Source: Acidaminobacter sp. JC074
GTDB taxonomy: Bacteria; Bacillota; Clostridia; Peptostreptococcales; Acidaminobacteraceae
DNA length: 64,000 bases
Direction of reading: 5' to 3'
NCBI RefSeq assembly: GCF_022496765.1
Contig: NZ_VANV01000023.1
Location: 33,487 to 97,486, forward strand
Both the position numbers and the translations under genes were made by a program. Below, in pieces: positions 52,894 to 62,038 of the stretch; the stretch's first letter is position 1; each line of letters opens with the position of its first letter. The notes beneath the pieces were generated by a model. That model was not told where the DNA came from. It saw only the letters and a list, made by a program, of their open reading frames with translations, and ran no database searches.

Positions 52894-54239
52894 AGAAGGC
52901 TTTTTATAAAAGACTACTAAACATTACTAAGGATTTAAAAACTGATTACATTGATGACATTCGAACTAGCCCAGGTGACTTTACAAGAACACGTAAAGTT
53001 ACAGTGGAAGATTTATTTCTTCAAATGGTTGCTAGTAAGGGCACAGCTCAAAAGAATGAAATCCATAATTTCTATAAGGATGTGAATAAAGATATGGATA
53101 TCTCACAAACGGCTTTTTTTAATGCGAGGATGAAATTTAATCCGGAAGCATTAGTAACAATTATGCAGGATTTAACTATTGAAGAATATGAAAATCCTGA
53201 AGATTTAGTTTCGCTAAATGATTATTATATTTTTGCTATAGATGGAAGTGAAATGATACTACCTCATACCGACGAAATAATTTCTAAGTATGGTACATCA
53301 CAGAATATTGATAATTATGGTGAAGCGAAAGCTATGGCATCATTATCAACTTGTTATGACTGTATTAACAAGCTTTTTTTAGATGTAAAATTGAATAAAT
53401 ATAAGTACTCAGAACGTGACTCAGCATCAGAACACTTGAATACTATAAAAGAAATTTTACCTAAAAATATCAAGTATCTTACAATTTTCGATCGAGGATA
53501 TGGTGGCATTAGACTAATTGATCAGATGCTTGAAAATGGGCAAAAGTTTCTAATTCGACTAGCCTCAAATATATTTAAAAAAGAGCAAAGTCAACTATCA
53601 TCTTCTGAAGATGACCAATGGATTGATATAGAATATGATGTTAATAGATCTAATGCTTTCCGTAGTGATAAAGCGTTTCGGATAAAGTTGTTAAACACAA
53701 GTTATAAACTTAGATTTGTAAAATTGAAGTTCATAGATTCTAAAGGAAAAGTGTCATATACTGTCTTTGTCACTAATCTAACTGAAGAAGAATTTAATAC
53801 TGATGCGATGTATGAGTTGTATCATTTGAGATGGGGCATTGAATCGAGCTACAGATCGCTTAAATCTCAGTTCAACGTAGAAGACTTTAGTGGCTACCGT
53901 GACCCGTTAATTAGACAAGATATCTATGCAGCGACATTGGTTTATAATGCTGTGTCAATGACAATAGCCGAAAATGAAACTGTAAAAGAAATTCCTGCTG
54001 ACAGATATAAATATGAGATGAAAATAAATAGAAACTTTGCATTAGGCGTCTTAAAAAAGGACTTACTAATTATGTTTGTTTTATATAAGAATAAGAAAGC
54101 TGTGAGTGCAGCTCAAAAACGGTTTGAGAAGAATATTGTGAAATACTCATGTCCGGTTAGAAAAGAGCGTAAGAAAAACTATGAAAGAGTGGTGAAAGGT
54201 CACAGTAAAAGCAAACTCTCTTATCGACGGAGCTTCTAA
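52890..54239 (+). CDS. IS4-family DDE transposase
   Basis: 449 residues. The first Asp lies in FAIDGSEMILP and the second in YLTIFDRGYGG. The IS4 signature Y-(2)-R-(3)-E-(6)-K appears in YHLRWGIESSYRSLK with the catalytic Glu. The ORF is full length and flanked by intact ends. Confidence 0.93.
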   Translation: MKKAFYKRLLNITKDLKTDYIDDIRTSPGDFTRTRKVTVEDLFLQMVASKGTAQKNEIHNFYKDVNKDMDISQTAFFNARMKFNPEALVTIMQDLTIEEYENPEDLVSLNDYYIFAIDGSEMILPHTDEIISKYGTSQNIDNYGEAKAMASLSTCYDCINKLFLDVKLNKYKYSERDSASEHLNTIKEILPKNIKYLTIFDRGYGGIRLIDQMLENGQKFLIRLASNIFKKEQSQLSSSEDDQWIDIEYDVNRSNAFRSDKAFRIKLLNTSYKLRFVKLKFIDSKGKVSYTVFVTNLTEEEFNTDAMYELYHLRWGIESSYRSLKSQFNVEDFSGYRDPLIRQDIYAATLVYNAVSMTIAENETVKEIPADRYKYEMKINRNFALGVLKKDLLIMFVLYKNKKAVSAAQKRFEKNIVKYSCPVRKERKKNYERVVKGHSKSKLSYRRSF

Positions 54240-54385
54240 AACAAGAAAAAAGATTTGATAGATTACACTTCGTGAAAGTGGGTTATTTTGCATGCAATAT
54301 AACCTAAAAAAATAACTCTACAATATGGATTTCCCCATAACATAGAGTTACTAATAATGCAAACTGCTTAAGTTGATGACATTGC

Positions 54386-54395
54386 TGATAAGAAG
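54386..54395. repeat. Target-site duplication, right copy
   Basis: TGATAAGAAG directly follows the right terminal inverted repeat and matches the left copy exactly. Confidence 0.9.
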
Positions 54396-54900
54396 GTTGT
54401 TGTCATAGGCTGCTTGTTACATGATTTAGGTAAGTTTGAATGTGAAGAAAACGTAGATCATGGTAGACTGTCAGCGGCTTTTGCAAAACCCTTTTTACAA
54501 ACCCTTGACTTGACTGAAAAAGAGATTGCAGATATATGTTTTTCTATTGCCAGTCATGTGGATGGTAAAGCCGGATATGAGTATGAAGATATCTTAGAAG
54601 CAAAGATTGTAACAGATGCAGATAACATCGATAGATTTTCTTCTTCAAAGATTCTTATGTCAAAACTATGGTCTATAAGAGATGGTAAAAGGGCACCAGC
54701 CAGTGAAGTTCAGTATCTAGAAAAACGCATTAAACGTATGAGAGAAATGATTAACCAGGATGTTTTAGAAACGGATTCAGGTAATGCTTTGTTTAAAGAA
54801 AAACTTAAACTCAGCATTCATTTCTACCATACCCTGATAGAGGATTTAAAGATCACACATGAGCCTGTGTGGTTATAAATGTGAATAATGTATATTAAGA

Positions 54901-54935
54901 TGTGGATAGTTTTCATTTTATGAAAACTATCCACA
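54901..54935. terminator. Bidirectional terminator between HD remnant and DUF202 gene
   Basis: A perfect 15-bp stem (TGTGGATAGTTTTCA and its complement) with a 5-base loop lies between two convergent genes. It has AT-rich flanks on both sides. Confidence 0.75.
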
Positions 54936-54940
54936 TTTGT

Positions 54941-55213
54941 TTACACATATTCTTTATATGTTTTGATATGTCCTTTGATCTTTATGTATCTGATGATGCC
55001 TAGGATCATAGTAACGATGCCTAGTACAATAGAGATTCTTCCTATCCAGATATATGATGAACCTACAAAGAACTTAATAAAGGTAAGGCCAGCAACTGCC
55101 AGTGAAAATGCCGTTCTTAAGTAGGCTAAAAAGGTTCTTTCATTAGCCAGTAGTGTCCTATCTTCAGCTAGGACGTCTCTTAATGTGATTTTTTTATTTT
55201 GTAATCTATCCAT
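54941..55213 (-). CDS. DUF202 membrane protein
   Basis: 90 residues. The N-terminal LLANERTFLAYLRTAFSLAV is the DUF202 signature, followed by two further helices (about 30-50, 55-75). Function of the family is unknown. It is divergent from a GntR regulator with about 135 bp between starts, and a shared operator is likely. Confidence 0.85.
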   Translation of the reverse strand: MDRLQNKKITLRDVLAEDRTLLANERTFLAYLRTAFSLAVAGLTFIKFFVGSSYIWIGRISIVLGIVTMILGIIRYIKIKGHIKTYKEYV

Positions 55214-55276
55214 AATGGTCTCCTTATTTGACTACATTATAGCACCGTATTTTATATATGACAATACATATAATCA

Positions 55277-55294
55277 AATTTGTAAATACAAATT
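55277..55294. promoter_or_regulatory. Palindromic operator candidate for GntR regulator
   Basis: AATTTGTAAATACAAATT is a perfect 18-base palindrome in the divergent region; a further TTTGTATTTAG half-site lies at about 55303-55313. GntR/HutC proteins bind such AT-rich inverted repeats. Confidence 0.5.
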
Positions 55295-55350
55295 ATGATA
55301 TATTTGTATTTAGGTCATATTATGACTATAATGTTAATGAGGAGATGACT

Positions 55351-56058
55351 ATGACCAAACAACTAGCTCAATATAAAAAAATTGAAAATGATATATTAAA
55401 GCAGATACAGGATAAGAAGTATCTGCCTGAAGATAAGATACCCACAGAAAATGCCTTAGCCAAAGCCTATGGTGTCTCTAGAGTCACTGTTAGAAAGGCA
55501 ACGGATAACCTTGTTGCCAAAGGTTATTTAACCAGAGTACAAGGCTCGGGTACCCGTGTTGCCAATCAAAAGACTTTATCAGCACCCAGCATTTTAGGTT
55601 TTGAAACTCAAATGAAACAACTGGGTAAGAAGGTAAGCTCAGAAGTGGTGACTTATGAGATCAGAGAAGCTAATGAAACAATAAGAAGCATACTAGGCCT
55701 GTCTCAAGGAGAAAAGGTCTATTATGTAGAAAGGCTTAGAAAGGCAGATGGTTTGATCTTTTTATTTGAAGTCACCCATATATCTGTTTCTAGGTTTCCT
55801 GAACTGTCTTTATCATATTTAAGTAAGTCTAAGTTTGATTTCTTCCATGAAATCAAAGATATAGAAATTACCCACCAAAACCATACTATCAAACCGTTTT
55901 TGGTGGATGAGAACTTATCGGAACTTTTTCATTTGCCGGTAAATACACCTATTAATGTTGTAGAAAACAAGACCTATGCAGATGATGATACAGTTGTTGA
56001 TTTCTCTGTCAACTACTTTCATCCTGAAAGGTATGAGCTATGCTACACTCGAAAATGA
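55351..56058 (+). CDS. GntR/HutC-family regulator with UTRA domain
   Basis: 235 residues from ATG 55351, chosen because GAGGAG lies 6 bases upstream. An N-terminal winged helix (about 1-70: KIPTENALAKAYGVSRVTVR, LVAKGYLTRVQGSGTRV) precedes a UTRA ligand-binding domain (about 90-230; VYYVERLRKADGLIFLFEVT). UTRA domains sense small sugars or amines. Likely targets are itself and the divergent DUF202 gene. Confidence 0.88.
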   Translation: MTKQLAQYKKIENDILKQIQDKKYLPEDKIPTENALAKAYGVSRVTVRKATDNLVAKGYLTRVQGSGTRVANQKTLSAPSILGFETQMKQLGKKVSSEVVTYEIREANETIRSILGLSQGEKVYYVERLRKADGLIFLFEVTHISVSRFPELSLSYLSKSKFDFFHEIKDIEITHQNHTIKPFLVDENLSELFHLPVNTPINVVENKTYADDDTVVDFSVNYFHPERYELCYTRK

Positions 56059-56318
56059 TTCAAAAAATATTATTAATATAGTTGTTTAATGGTTTTAATG
56101 GTATAATATGGATGAGTCATTTGGAAGAAACTCTGATTTATTAATGTACGGAAGTTTAACAAGGCTTGTGATTGACGTGATTAGCTCATTTCAATATATG
56201 AAATGTTGTTAAATGTAAGTCCTATCTATGGATATTCATGCTTGCATGTTTATATAGATATTGAAGGTGTGTGCATTTGTACACTTCAAAGTACATATAA
56301 TAGAAAGGAGGCGCTTAA
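56059..56318 (+). other. Possible structured leader before a small membrane gene
   Basis: Within 260 bp of noncoding sequence, TATCTAT/ATAGATA (56223-56260) encloses CATGC/GCATG. A second hairpin, TTGAA..GTGT/ACACTTCAA (56261-56289), follows. TATAAT occurs at 56102 and 56296, so the hairpins may be an upstream operator or part of a leader. No known riboswitch was recognised. Confidence 0.3.
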
Positions 56319-56516
56319 GTGCATATTTGGTTATTATTAATACCTTTAATTTTCCTATTTGGAGCATTCTTAATAGGTGTATTAATTGTAAGCACTAAGG
56401 ATAATTCTGATTCTGAATTAGAAATTGAGTGTAGTGTAAGCAAGAACAAATACTTTAAAATTAAACGTAAAAAAAACCCCTCAGATGTCGACTTGGCGGA
56501 AGATTCTGAAGAGTAA
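56319..56516 (+). CDS. Small single-pass membrane protein
   Basis: 65 residues from a GTG start with AAAGGAGG upstream. One helix (about 2-26) is followed by a charged tail that is first basic (KIKRKK) and then acidic. Its strong ribosome site and its own terminator indicate it is a real gene. Family unknown. Confidence 0.6.
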   Translation: MHIWLLLIPLIFLFGAFLIGVLIVSTKDNSDSELEIECSVSKNKYFKIKRKKNPSDVDLAEDSEE

Positions 56517-56522
56517 CTTACT

Positions 56523-56546
56523 GAAGTCCGAAAGGACTTCTTTTAT
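56523..56546 (+). terminator. Terminator after 56319 gene
   Basis: A 7-bp stem GAAGTCC/GGACTTC with a GAAA tetraloop is followed by TTTTAT. Confidence 0.85.
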
Positions 56547-56794
56547 ATTGTTCTATAGAGACATTATCTAATAAAATGTGTGAATTGTCAATAAATGTCT
56601 TGATAATTACAGTTCAACGAGATTTTCTACATAGAATATATACCCAATTGTACTTATTTCAAACATGACTGGAGACTTGTTAAAATTCCATTAACATGAG
56701 TTAAGAAACAATGACAAATTAATTAATTGAAATTATTTAGTTTAGTATGGCGTATAATAAGAATGATGTTTGTAATAGAGATAAGGAGCATATC

Positions 56795-56995
56795 ATGTTT
56801 GTAGCAGGATCCATTGTATTTGGTATTTTAGGTCTTATTATTGGTGCGTCAATGGGAGAAGAAGTTTATGCAGTCGTCTTTTGCATAATGGGCTTTTTTT
56901 CACCTTTTATAATGGCCATTAAAGATCTTTTAGACCGTTTGGTAGAAATAAGAGATGACCAAAGAGAGCTTTTAGAGCTGATGAAAGATAAGTAG
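56795..56995 (+). CDS. Small two-helix membrane protein
   Basis: 66 residues from ATG 56795, chosen for AAGGAG upstream. Two helices with small residues (FVAGSIVFGILGLIIGAS and a second at about 24-43) are followed by a charged helical tail (LVEIRDDQRELLELMKDK). It probably forms an oligomer in the membrane. It is followed after 9 bp by another membrane protein, suggesting an operon. Family unknown. Confidence 0.6.
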   Translation: MFVAGSIVFGILGLIIGASMGEEVYAVVFCIMGFFSPFIMAIKDLLDRLVEIRDDQRELLELMKDK

Positions 56996-57004
56996 GGGGA
57001 GAAT

Positions 57005-57352
57005 ATGTGGCTTTTGCTTGTACTTGTAATTATATTTATAGTTTTTATTATTGTCTATTACGCTTCAAGAGCGGCTATTAAAGAAGTTCTTGATCTTAAA
57101 GAGCCTCTTGATTCAGAGCTTGAACGACTCAATGACTTAAGAGACTTAGAAGTCATCTCTAATGATGAGTATCACAACTATAAAGATATAAAAGAAGCTA
57201 TGAAAAAGAAAGCGGATAAAGAAATCAAGCTACAGGCTTATAAGGAGACGCTGTCTGACATGCATGAGTTGCTTGGCTTTGATCTTGAAAAGAGATTAGA
57301 TGTCTTACGAGAAAAGGTCATGATTAGAGATTCTATAAAAAACTTAGATTAG
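57005..57352 (+). CDS. Membrane-anchored coiled-coil protein
   Basis: 115 residues with GGGGGAG upstream. An N-terminal helix (about 2-22) precedes charged helices; LERLNDLRDLEVISNDEYHN resembles a SHOCT-like short domain. It probably works with the preceding small membrane protein. Function unknown. Confidence 0.6.
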   Translation: MWLLLVLVIIFIVFIIVYYASRAAIKEVLDLKEPLDSELERLNDLRDLEVISNDEYHNYKDIKEAMKKKADKEIKLQAYKETLSDMHELLGFDLEKRLDVLREKVMIRDSIKNLD

Positions 57353-57439
57353 GCTTTTCTCAAATTGTCATCTTGTATCCACTTTCTAGCGTTTACATCC
57401 TTATCAAGTTATAATAGAATGTGGTTTAGGAGGGACATC

Positions 57440-57907
57440 ATGAAGTTTATTATTCATCCACTTGTTTATTTTTTAATGCTGGTGATTGAGATTATAGGTA
57501 TTTATCTACTCAATATGCATTTGACCAAAGTCAAAGCTAATAAGAAAAGCTTATTAATAGGGACAACTTGTTATGTCATCATTATATTCTTAATGGACGT
57601 CTTCTTGTTTAATTACCATAAGTCCTTGTCTAGAAGTTTGATTATCTTTGTAATGATGTTTTTCTATTTTTTCTTTATCAATAAGACAAGTCTTTTGAAT
57701 ACCTTTAAACAGCTTGTGATTGTTATTGTCAGCATCCTGGTCCTTGATGTATTGGTTCAGTTGATAGCTGGAGGCCTTAAGCTTGAGTGGGACTGGCTGG
57801 CGGCTTACTTTTCATATATGTACGCAATATACCTGGCTTTTTTATATATGACAAACGCCTTGTTATCTATCACACATATTTCGGTACTTGATTTATCTCA
57901 GACTTAG
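57440..57907 (+). CDS. Multi-pass membrane protein, unknown
   Basis: 155 residues from ATG 57440 with AGGAGGG upstream. Four or five hydrophobic helices with little between them; no motif recognised. The stop codon lies in the loop of its own terminator (57896-57920). Confidence 0.6.
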   Translation: MKFIIHPLVYFLMLVIEIIGIYLLNMHLTKVKANKKSLLIGTTCYVIIIFLMDVFLFNYHKSLSRSLIIFVMMFFYFFFINKTSLLNTFKQLVIVIVSILVLDVLVQLIAGGLKLEWDWLAAYFSYMYAIYLAFLYMTNALLSITHISVLDLSQT

Positions 57908-57920
57908 TCTGGGATTTTTT
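57896..57920 (+). terminator. Terminator overlapping stop of 57440 gene
   Basis: An 8-bp stem (TCTCAGAC/GTCTGGGA, one G-T pair) with a TTA loop is followed by six T. The TAG stop is inside the hairpin. Confidence 0.85.
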
Positions 57921-57992
57921 AGTTTTATCATTCAATCTTTTTGCTTACTCATTATGTGGTGTGGTATATAACATATATAGGAGGTGGCAAAT

Positions 57993-60059
57993 ATGAAGAT
58001 GAGTATGGGATTGAAAATCATGATGATGTTCTTGTTGGTTATCATTGTGCCATTGGCAGTTTTGGGGAGTATATCATTTATTAGTGCGAATTCATCACTT
58101 ATCGAATCTACAGATAATTCAGCTTCAAAGTTCTTAGAAGCGACGGTTGGTTCAATTGATAATTACTTAAATTCTTATGGTAATTTGATAGAAAATAAGT
58201 CAAGAGATACAGATATTCAAAACATGGAAAACACGTCAGCGACACTTGATAAAGCCATGAAGGATTTACAGGACTCATTAGAAGTTTATACTGGACTAAG
58301 TAATATTTATGTTGGTACAGAAACAGGTAATATGCACATTTACCCACCAACAGAATTACCAGATTGGTTTGTTGCAAAGGAAAGACCTTGGTATCAAGCA
58401 GCCGTTGCATCTAGCGCTGTATCTTGGACAGAACCTTATCAAGACGCAGGTTCTGGTAACATGGTTATTTCAAATGGTAAGGTTGTAAAAAAAGGTGGCC
58501 AGACCATGGGAGTTGTTGCATCAGATATTATGCTTCATGACCTTGTGACGTCGCTTAAGGATTATAAACTGGGCGAATCAGGTGAGTTGATTATTGTTTC
58601 GCCATCAGGTCTTTTGATTGCGCATCCAAACCCAGAAGTGGTTGGACTAAAGATTAGAGACTTAGGTATCAAAGACAATATCATAGATACTTCTGGTAAG
58701 TTTAGATATGTACCAAACAAGGAATTAGATGTAGCACCTGAGTTTGATCAGAGTTTTTCAGATGCCAGAGTAGCACGTGGTTTGTCTGCAGGACCACCTG
58801 AACTCGTTGAAGGTGACGATAGATTTGCCTACTACTTAACAACGGAACTTGGTTGGGTTGTACTTGCAACCATTGAAAAGGATGAGGTCTATAGAGCGGG
58901 TTATACAGTTTTAACATTGATTATTATCATCGGTGTCGTTTCTTTGGTAGTAGCAGTTATTTTATCTATTCTTTTCACAAGATCTCTAACAGGTCGTATG
59001 AAAGTGATTGTTGCTGGCACTGAAAAAGCAAGAGACGGTGACTTAACAGCTGACTTTGTTGTAAAAGGGACCGATGAAATGAAGATGCTTTCTGACTACT
59101 TGGGTGAAACCTTCTCAAGTTTAGGACATATGATGCAGGGGGTTAAGGAACTTTCTGTTCAGGTTTCAGAAGCGGCAACTTCTTTAGCTGCCAACTCAGA
59201 ACAAGCGTCAGCATCTGCTGATGAAGTTGGTAGAACCGTAGAGGAAATAGCACAAGGTGCTCAGTCGCAAGCTTCTGATACTGAGACATCTGCAGAAGTG
59301 GCTTATAGCTTAGCTTCTAAGTTTGAAGACTTAAACGCTAGTACCAATGCCATGATTGATTCGACTAAGCAAGTCTTGTCTGCCAATGAAGTAGGGGCAG
59401 AAAAGATTTCAATCTTGTCAGAATCTACTAAGGTTTCAGGTGAAGCCAGTGCTAGAATCGGTCAGTCTATTAATCAATTAAATACACAAACAAAAGACAT
59501 TGATTCGATCTTAGAAGCCATTACAGGCATTGCAGAACAGACCAACTTACTGGCACTTAACGCATCTATTGAAGCGGCGCGTGCAGGAGAACATGGTAGA
59601 GGTTTTGCAGTTGTAGCTGATGAAATCAGAAAGTTAGCGGAAGAATCAAATCAGTCAGCAGAGCAGATTAGAGTGATTGTTTCTAATATTCAAAGAGACA
59701 GCGAAAAGACTGTTAATGAAATGAAGTCTGTTGAAGACATTACTAAGAAGCAGACTGTGGCTGTTAATGATATGAGGGAGTCATTTACCATCATCTCAGA
59801 ATCTATAGAGGCCATTGCTTCTAAAATTGATCAAATCAGTCATTCTGTTGAACTTCTTACTGAAGATAAGAACAAGTTGGTTTCTTCAATCTCTAATATT
59901 TCTGCAGTTTCTGAAGAAACAGCAGCTGGTGCTCAAGAGGTAAGTGCAGCAACAGACGAGCAGAAACATGCTGTATCTGAAGTGGCAGTTTCCGCTGAAA
60001 GACTTAATGAGATTGCATTAAAACTTAATCATGAAATGGATAAATTCAAAGTAGATTAG
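57993..60059 (+). CDS. Methyl-accepting chemotaxis protein with dCache sensor
   Basis: 688 residues from ATG 57993, chosen because AGGAGGTGG is 8 bases upstream; a GTG at 57984 lies inside that site. TM1 at about 10-30, a double-Cache extracellular domain (about 35-290; WTEPYQDAGSGNMVISNGK), TM2 at about 300-325, HAMP, then the signalling domain. The hairpin tip is LLALNASIEAARAGEHGRGF. It stands alone; no che genes are in the window. dCache receptors usually bind amino acids or other small ligands. Confidence 0.93.
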   Translation: MKMSMGLKIMMMFLLVIIVPLAVLGSISFISANSSLIESTDNSASKFLEATVGSIDNYLNSYGNLIENKSRDTDIQNMENTSATLDKAMKDLQDSLEVYTGLSNIYVGTETGNMHIYPPTELPDWFVAKERPWYQAAVASSAVSWTEPYQDAGSGNMVISNGKVVKKGGQTMGVVASDIMLHDLVTSLKDYKLGESGELIIVSPSGLLIAHPNPEVVGLKIRDLGIKDNIIDTSGKFRYVPNKELDVAPEFDQSFSDARVARGLSAGPPELVEGDDRFAYYLTTELGWVVLATIEKDEVYRAGYTVLTLIIIIGVVSLVVAVILSILFTRSLTGRMKVIVAGTEKARDGDLTADFVVKGTDEMKMLSDYLGETFSSLGHMMQGVKELSVQVSEAATSLAANSEQASASADEVGRTVEEIAQGAQSQASDTETSAEVAYSLASKFEDLNASTNAMIDSTKQVLSANEVGAEKISILSESTKVSGEASARIGQSINQLNTQTKDIDSILEAITGIAEQTNLLALNASIEAARAGEHGRGFAVVADEIRKLAEESNQSAEQIRVIVSNIQRDSEKTVNEMKSVEDITKKQTVAVNDMRESFTIISESIEAIASKIDQISHSVELLTEDKNKLVSSISNISAVSEETAAGAQEVSAATDEQKHAVSEVAVSAERLNEIALKLNHEMDKFKVD

Positions 60060-60088
60060 TGGATAGCTTAGCTATCCATTATTTTTTT
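60060..60088 (+). terminator. Terminator after chemoreceptor gene
   Basis: An 8-bp stem TGGATAGC/GCTATCCA with a TTA loop (60060-60078) is followed by ATTATTTTTTT. Confidence 0.88.
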
Positions 60089-60139
60089 CGTTGATAGAAA
60101 GACCTCTAAGTGGTAAACTTTGACTGTTGGAGGTTAACA

Positions 60140-61894
60140 ATGAAAGAGAGACTACCTTTTATTATTTTACTGTCAGCGGTTATTATTAAGTTGATGAGTT
60201 TTTATGCTTTGACCCATGTGAGTCATTATTATATTGTCATTGTTCTGATTACCTGTATCATTTATACAGGTATGCTTTTGCTTTTAAAAAAGCCCTGGCT
60301 ATCCTTTTCTTTAGCCTTGGTTCTAAGCTTGATTATGGAAGGTGAAGTACTTTATTTTAGGTACTTTAACAAACTACTTTCCTTTTCTAATATCAGCCAG
60401 GCTAAGTTTGTAGAAAGTGTTTCTAATATCTTAATGGGCCTTATCAGACCCTTGGACTTGATTCTTTTTATAGACGTCTTTGTGCTATTATATATATGTC
60501 TTAAAAAGAAGTCTTTTTTTAAGATCAAACATAAATACATAACAGCAGCTATGGTTGTAGCTGTTATTCCATTTTTAACACTATCTTCATACGGTAATCC
60601 TGCTGGTCAGTCGATTATGAACCAGGAGTTTTTTCTTTATCACGTTAAAGATGGTGTGGAGGTTTACTTAAGTGGACCTGAAGAGATTGTAGAACCAGTC
60701 TTAGAAGAAGCACAGGAAGAAGTTATAGAAAAAGAATTTACGGGTCTTTTTAAGGGCAAGAACTTGATTACCATTCAAGTAGAATCCTTACAAGATATGA
60801 TGCTTTTAAGAGATGTGGATGGTCAAGAAATAACACCTTTTTTAAACAGCCTTATAGAAAATGATTCTTTTTATTACTCTTCTTACTACCAGCAGTTAGG
60901 AAGAGGCAATACATCTGATTCTGAGTTTTCTAGTCACAATTCTCTGTATCCAAGCATGGAAGGCATCTCTTATGACAGATACAGAGACACAGAATTTAGA
61001 GGTTTACCTGTACTCTTAAAGGAAGAAGGTTACAAAACCATGGCCTTTCATGGCAATGTGGCATCCTTTTGGTGTAGAGACGTCTCTTATGACAATCAAG
61101 GCTTTGATGAGTTTTACAGCAAAGAGAAGCTAGATGACAGTCATATTCTTGGTATGGGTATATCTGATACATCTTTGTTTGAACAAGGTCTTGAGATTCT
61201 AAAAGATGTGGAAGAACCTTTTTATGGTTTCTTTGTAACCCTTACCAACCACAATCCTTATGAACTGCCTGAAGACCTGATCAGTATTGACGTTGGTGAT
61301 TTAAAAGGTCAGTTTTTAGGTTCTTACATAGAGAGTGTCAACTATACAGATAGAGCCCTTGAAGGCTTTTATAATTCACTAGACCAGGCCGGTCTATTAG
61401 ACAATACAGTCCTTATCATCTATGGCGACCATCACGGCATCGCCTGTATGGACGACCTTTACAACAAGCAGGTCAGTGATTTCATCGGTCATAAATACGA
61501 CTTTGATGAAATGATGAATATACCACTGATCATTCATTCTAAAGGCTCTGGTGTCTCAAAGCAAGATGATCATGTCTTTGATGAACAAGACCTACTGCCG
61601 ACTTTAGTTAATCTCTTTGGGATAGAAGCAGACCTAAAGATGATGGGTCAAGATATGTTGAACACAGAAGATTACTTTGCCTTGTTCCAGACTTATATGG
61701 TGACTGGCTCTTTTATACAAAATGATATTGTCTTTGAAATGTCTAGAGACTCCGTCTTTGAAAACTCAAGAGCCTATAATAGAAAAACTCGCCAACCAGT
61801 CGATTTAGAAGCATGCAGGCCAGGTTACAAGCGTGCACTTTATGAAATCGCCTTGTCTAAGTTTATACTTGAAAATAATAATGTTCTAAAATAA
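60140..61894 (+). CDS. LtaS-like phosphoglycerol transferase/sulfatase
   Basis: 584 residues from ATG 60140, chosen for GGAGG upstream. Five N-terminal helices (to about 165) precede an extracellular sulfatase-fold domain. ITIQVESLQDM gives the first metal ligand, GRGNTSDSEF carries the catalytic Thr of LtaS-type enzymes, and IIYGDHHG the Asp-His metal ligands. FWCRDVSYDNQGFDEFY is also typical. Lipoteichoic-acid synthases move glycerol phosphate from phosphatidylglycerol to a growing chain. The exact polymer made here is not known. Confidence 0.9.
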   Translation: MKERLPFIILLSAVIIKLMSFYALTHVSHYYIVIVLITCIIYTGMLLLLKKPWLSFSLALVLSLIMEGEVLYFRYFNKLLSFSNISQAKFVESVSNILMGLIRPLDLILFIDVFVLLYICLKKKSFFKIKHKYITAAMVVAVIPFLTLSSYGNPAGQSIMNQEFFLYHVKDGVEVYLSGPEEIVEPVLEEAQEEVIEKEFTGLFKGKNLITIQVESLQDMMLLRDVDGQEITPFLNSLIENDSFYYSSYYQQLGRGNTSDSEFSSHNSLYPSMEGISYDRYRDTEFRGLPVLLKEEGYKTMAFHGNVASFWCRDVSYDNQGFDEFYSKEKLDDSHILGMGISDTSLFEQGLEILKDVEEPFYGFFVTLTNHNPYELPEDLISIDVGDLKGQFLGSYIESVNYTDRALEGFYNSLDQAGLLDNTVLIIYGDHHGIACMDDLYNKQVSDFIGHKYDFDEMMNIPLIIHSKGSGVSKQDDHVFDEQDLLPTLVNLFGIEADLKMMGQDMLNTEDYFALFQTYMVTGSFIQNDIVFEMSRDSVFENSRAYNRKTRQPVDLEACRPGYKRALYEIALSKFILENNNVLK

Positions 61895-61915
61895 CACTTT
61901 TGTGTTATTTTTTTA
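61888..61915 (+). terminator. Terminator after LtaS-like gene
   Basis: The stem ATAACAC/GTGTTAT with a TTTT loop (61891-61908) is followed by seven or more T; it begins at the stop codon. Confidence 0.85.
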
Positions 61916-61947
61916 TTAGTTTGAAAGCGGAGTTTTTATTTTATAAC

Positions 61948-62038
61948 TGAAAAAGTTGTTCGAATGTGAAAAAGTTACGGTTATAACCGTAAAAGTTAAT
62001 CATATTTGCAAAAGTTACGGCTACAACCGTAAAAGTTA
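61948..62038. promoter_or_regulatory. Array of AAAAGTT boxes and TTACGG palindromes upstream of GNAT gene
   Basis: Two 31-base units (61968-61998 and 62008-62038, 40-bp period) each contain AAAAGTTACGG, a short centre and CCGTAAAAGTTA. The central TTACGGTTATAACCGTAA is a perfect palindrome in unit 1 and differs by a C and a C in unit 2. A fifth AAAAGTT lies at about 61950. The array abuts the -35 region of a TATACT promoter (62062-62067) for the 62097 gene. This is a probable cooperative operator for an unidentified factor. Confidence 0.6.

Larger units (their letters stand above)
52496..54385 (+). mobile_element. IS4-family insertion sequence, 1,890 bp
   Basis: The element is bounded by perfect 19-bp terminal inverted repeats: GCAATGTCATCAACTTAAG at 52496-52514 and its complement at 54367-54385. 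Flanking 10-bp direct repeats TGATAAGAAG (52486-52495, 54386-54395) are the target duplication. It carries a small ORF and a DDE transposase overlapping by 4 bp. Near its left end a stem AACAAGCTCAA/TTGAGCTTGTT with T tail (about 52559-52603) probably stops read-through transcription from the host gene. A TATAAT candidate follows. Ends and duplication are intact, so the element is likely still mobile. Confidence 0.95.
52340..54878 (+). pseudogene. HD-domain phosphohydrolase gene split by an IS4-type element
   Basis: The 5' part runs from ATG 52340 (AAAGGAG upstream) to the insertion point at 52495, then meets a stop inside the IS. The 3' part resumes at 54396 and ends at 54878. Joining across one copy of the target duplication restores frame: YEHSLRVANIG, then ADKKVVVIGCLLHDLGKFE, giving His and the HD doublet of an HD phosphohydrolase. 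CFSIASHVDG and TDADNIDRFSS supply further metal-site residues. The intact gene would be about 215 residues. Both halves show no other damage, so the insertion looks recent. It was the third gene of the EAL operon. Confidence 0.9.

Noticed and set aside
54414..54878. Stand-alone HD-like gene starting with TTG
   Set aside because: It has no ribosome site and its sequence continues in frame from 52340-52495 across the IS; it is the 3' half of a disrupted gene.
61968..62038. 40-bp-period palindromic repeats that might be a mini CRISPR
   Set aside because: Only two units, symmetric palindromes with direct boxes next to a promoter; this fits an operator better.
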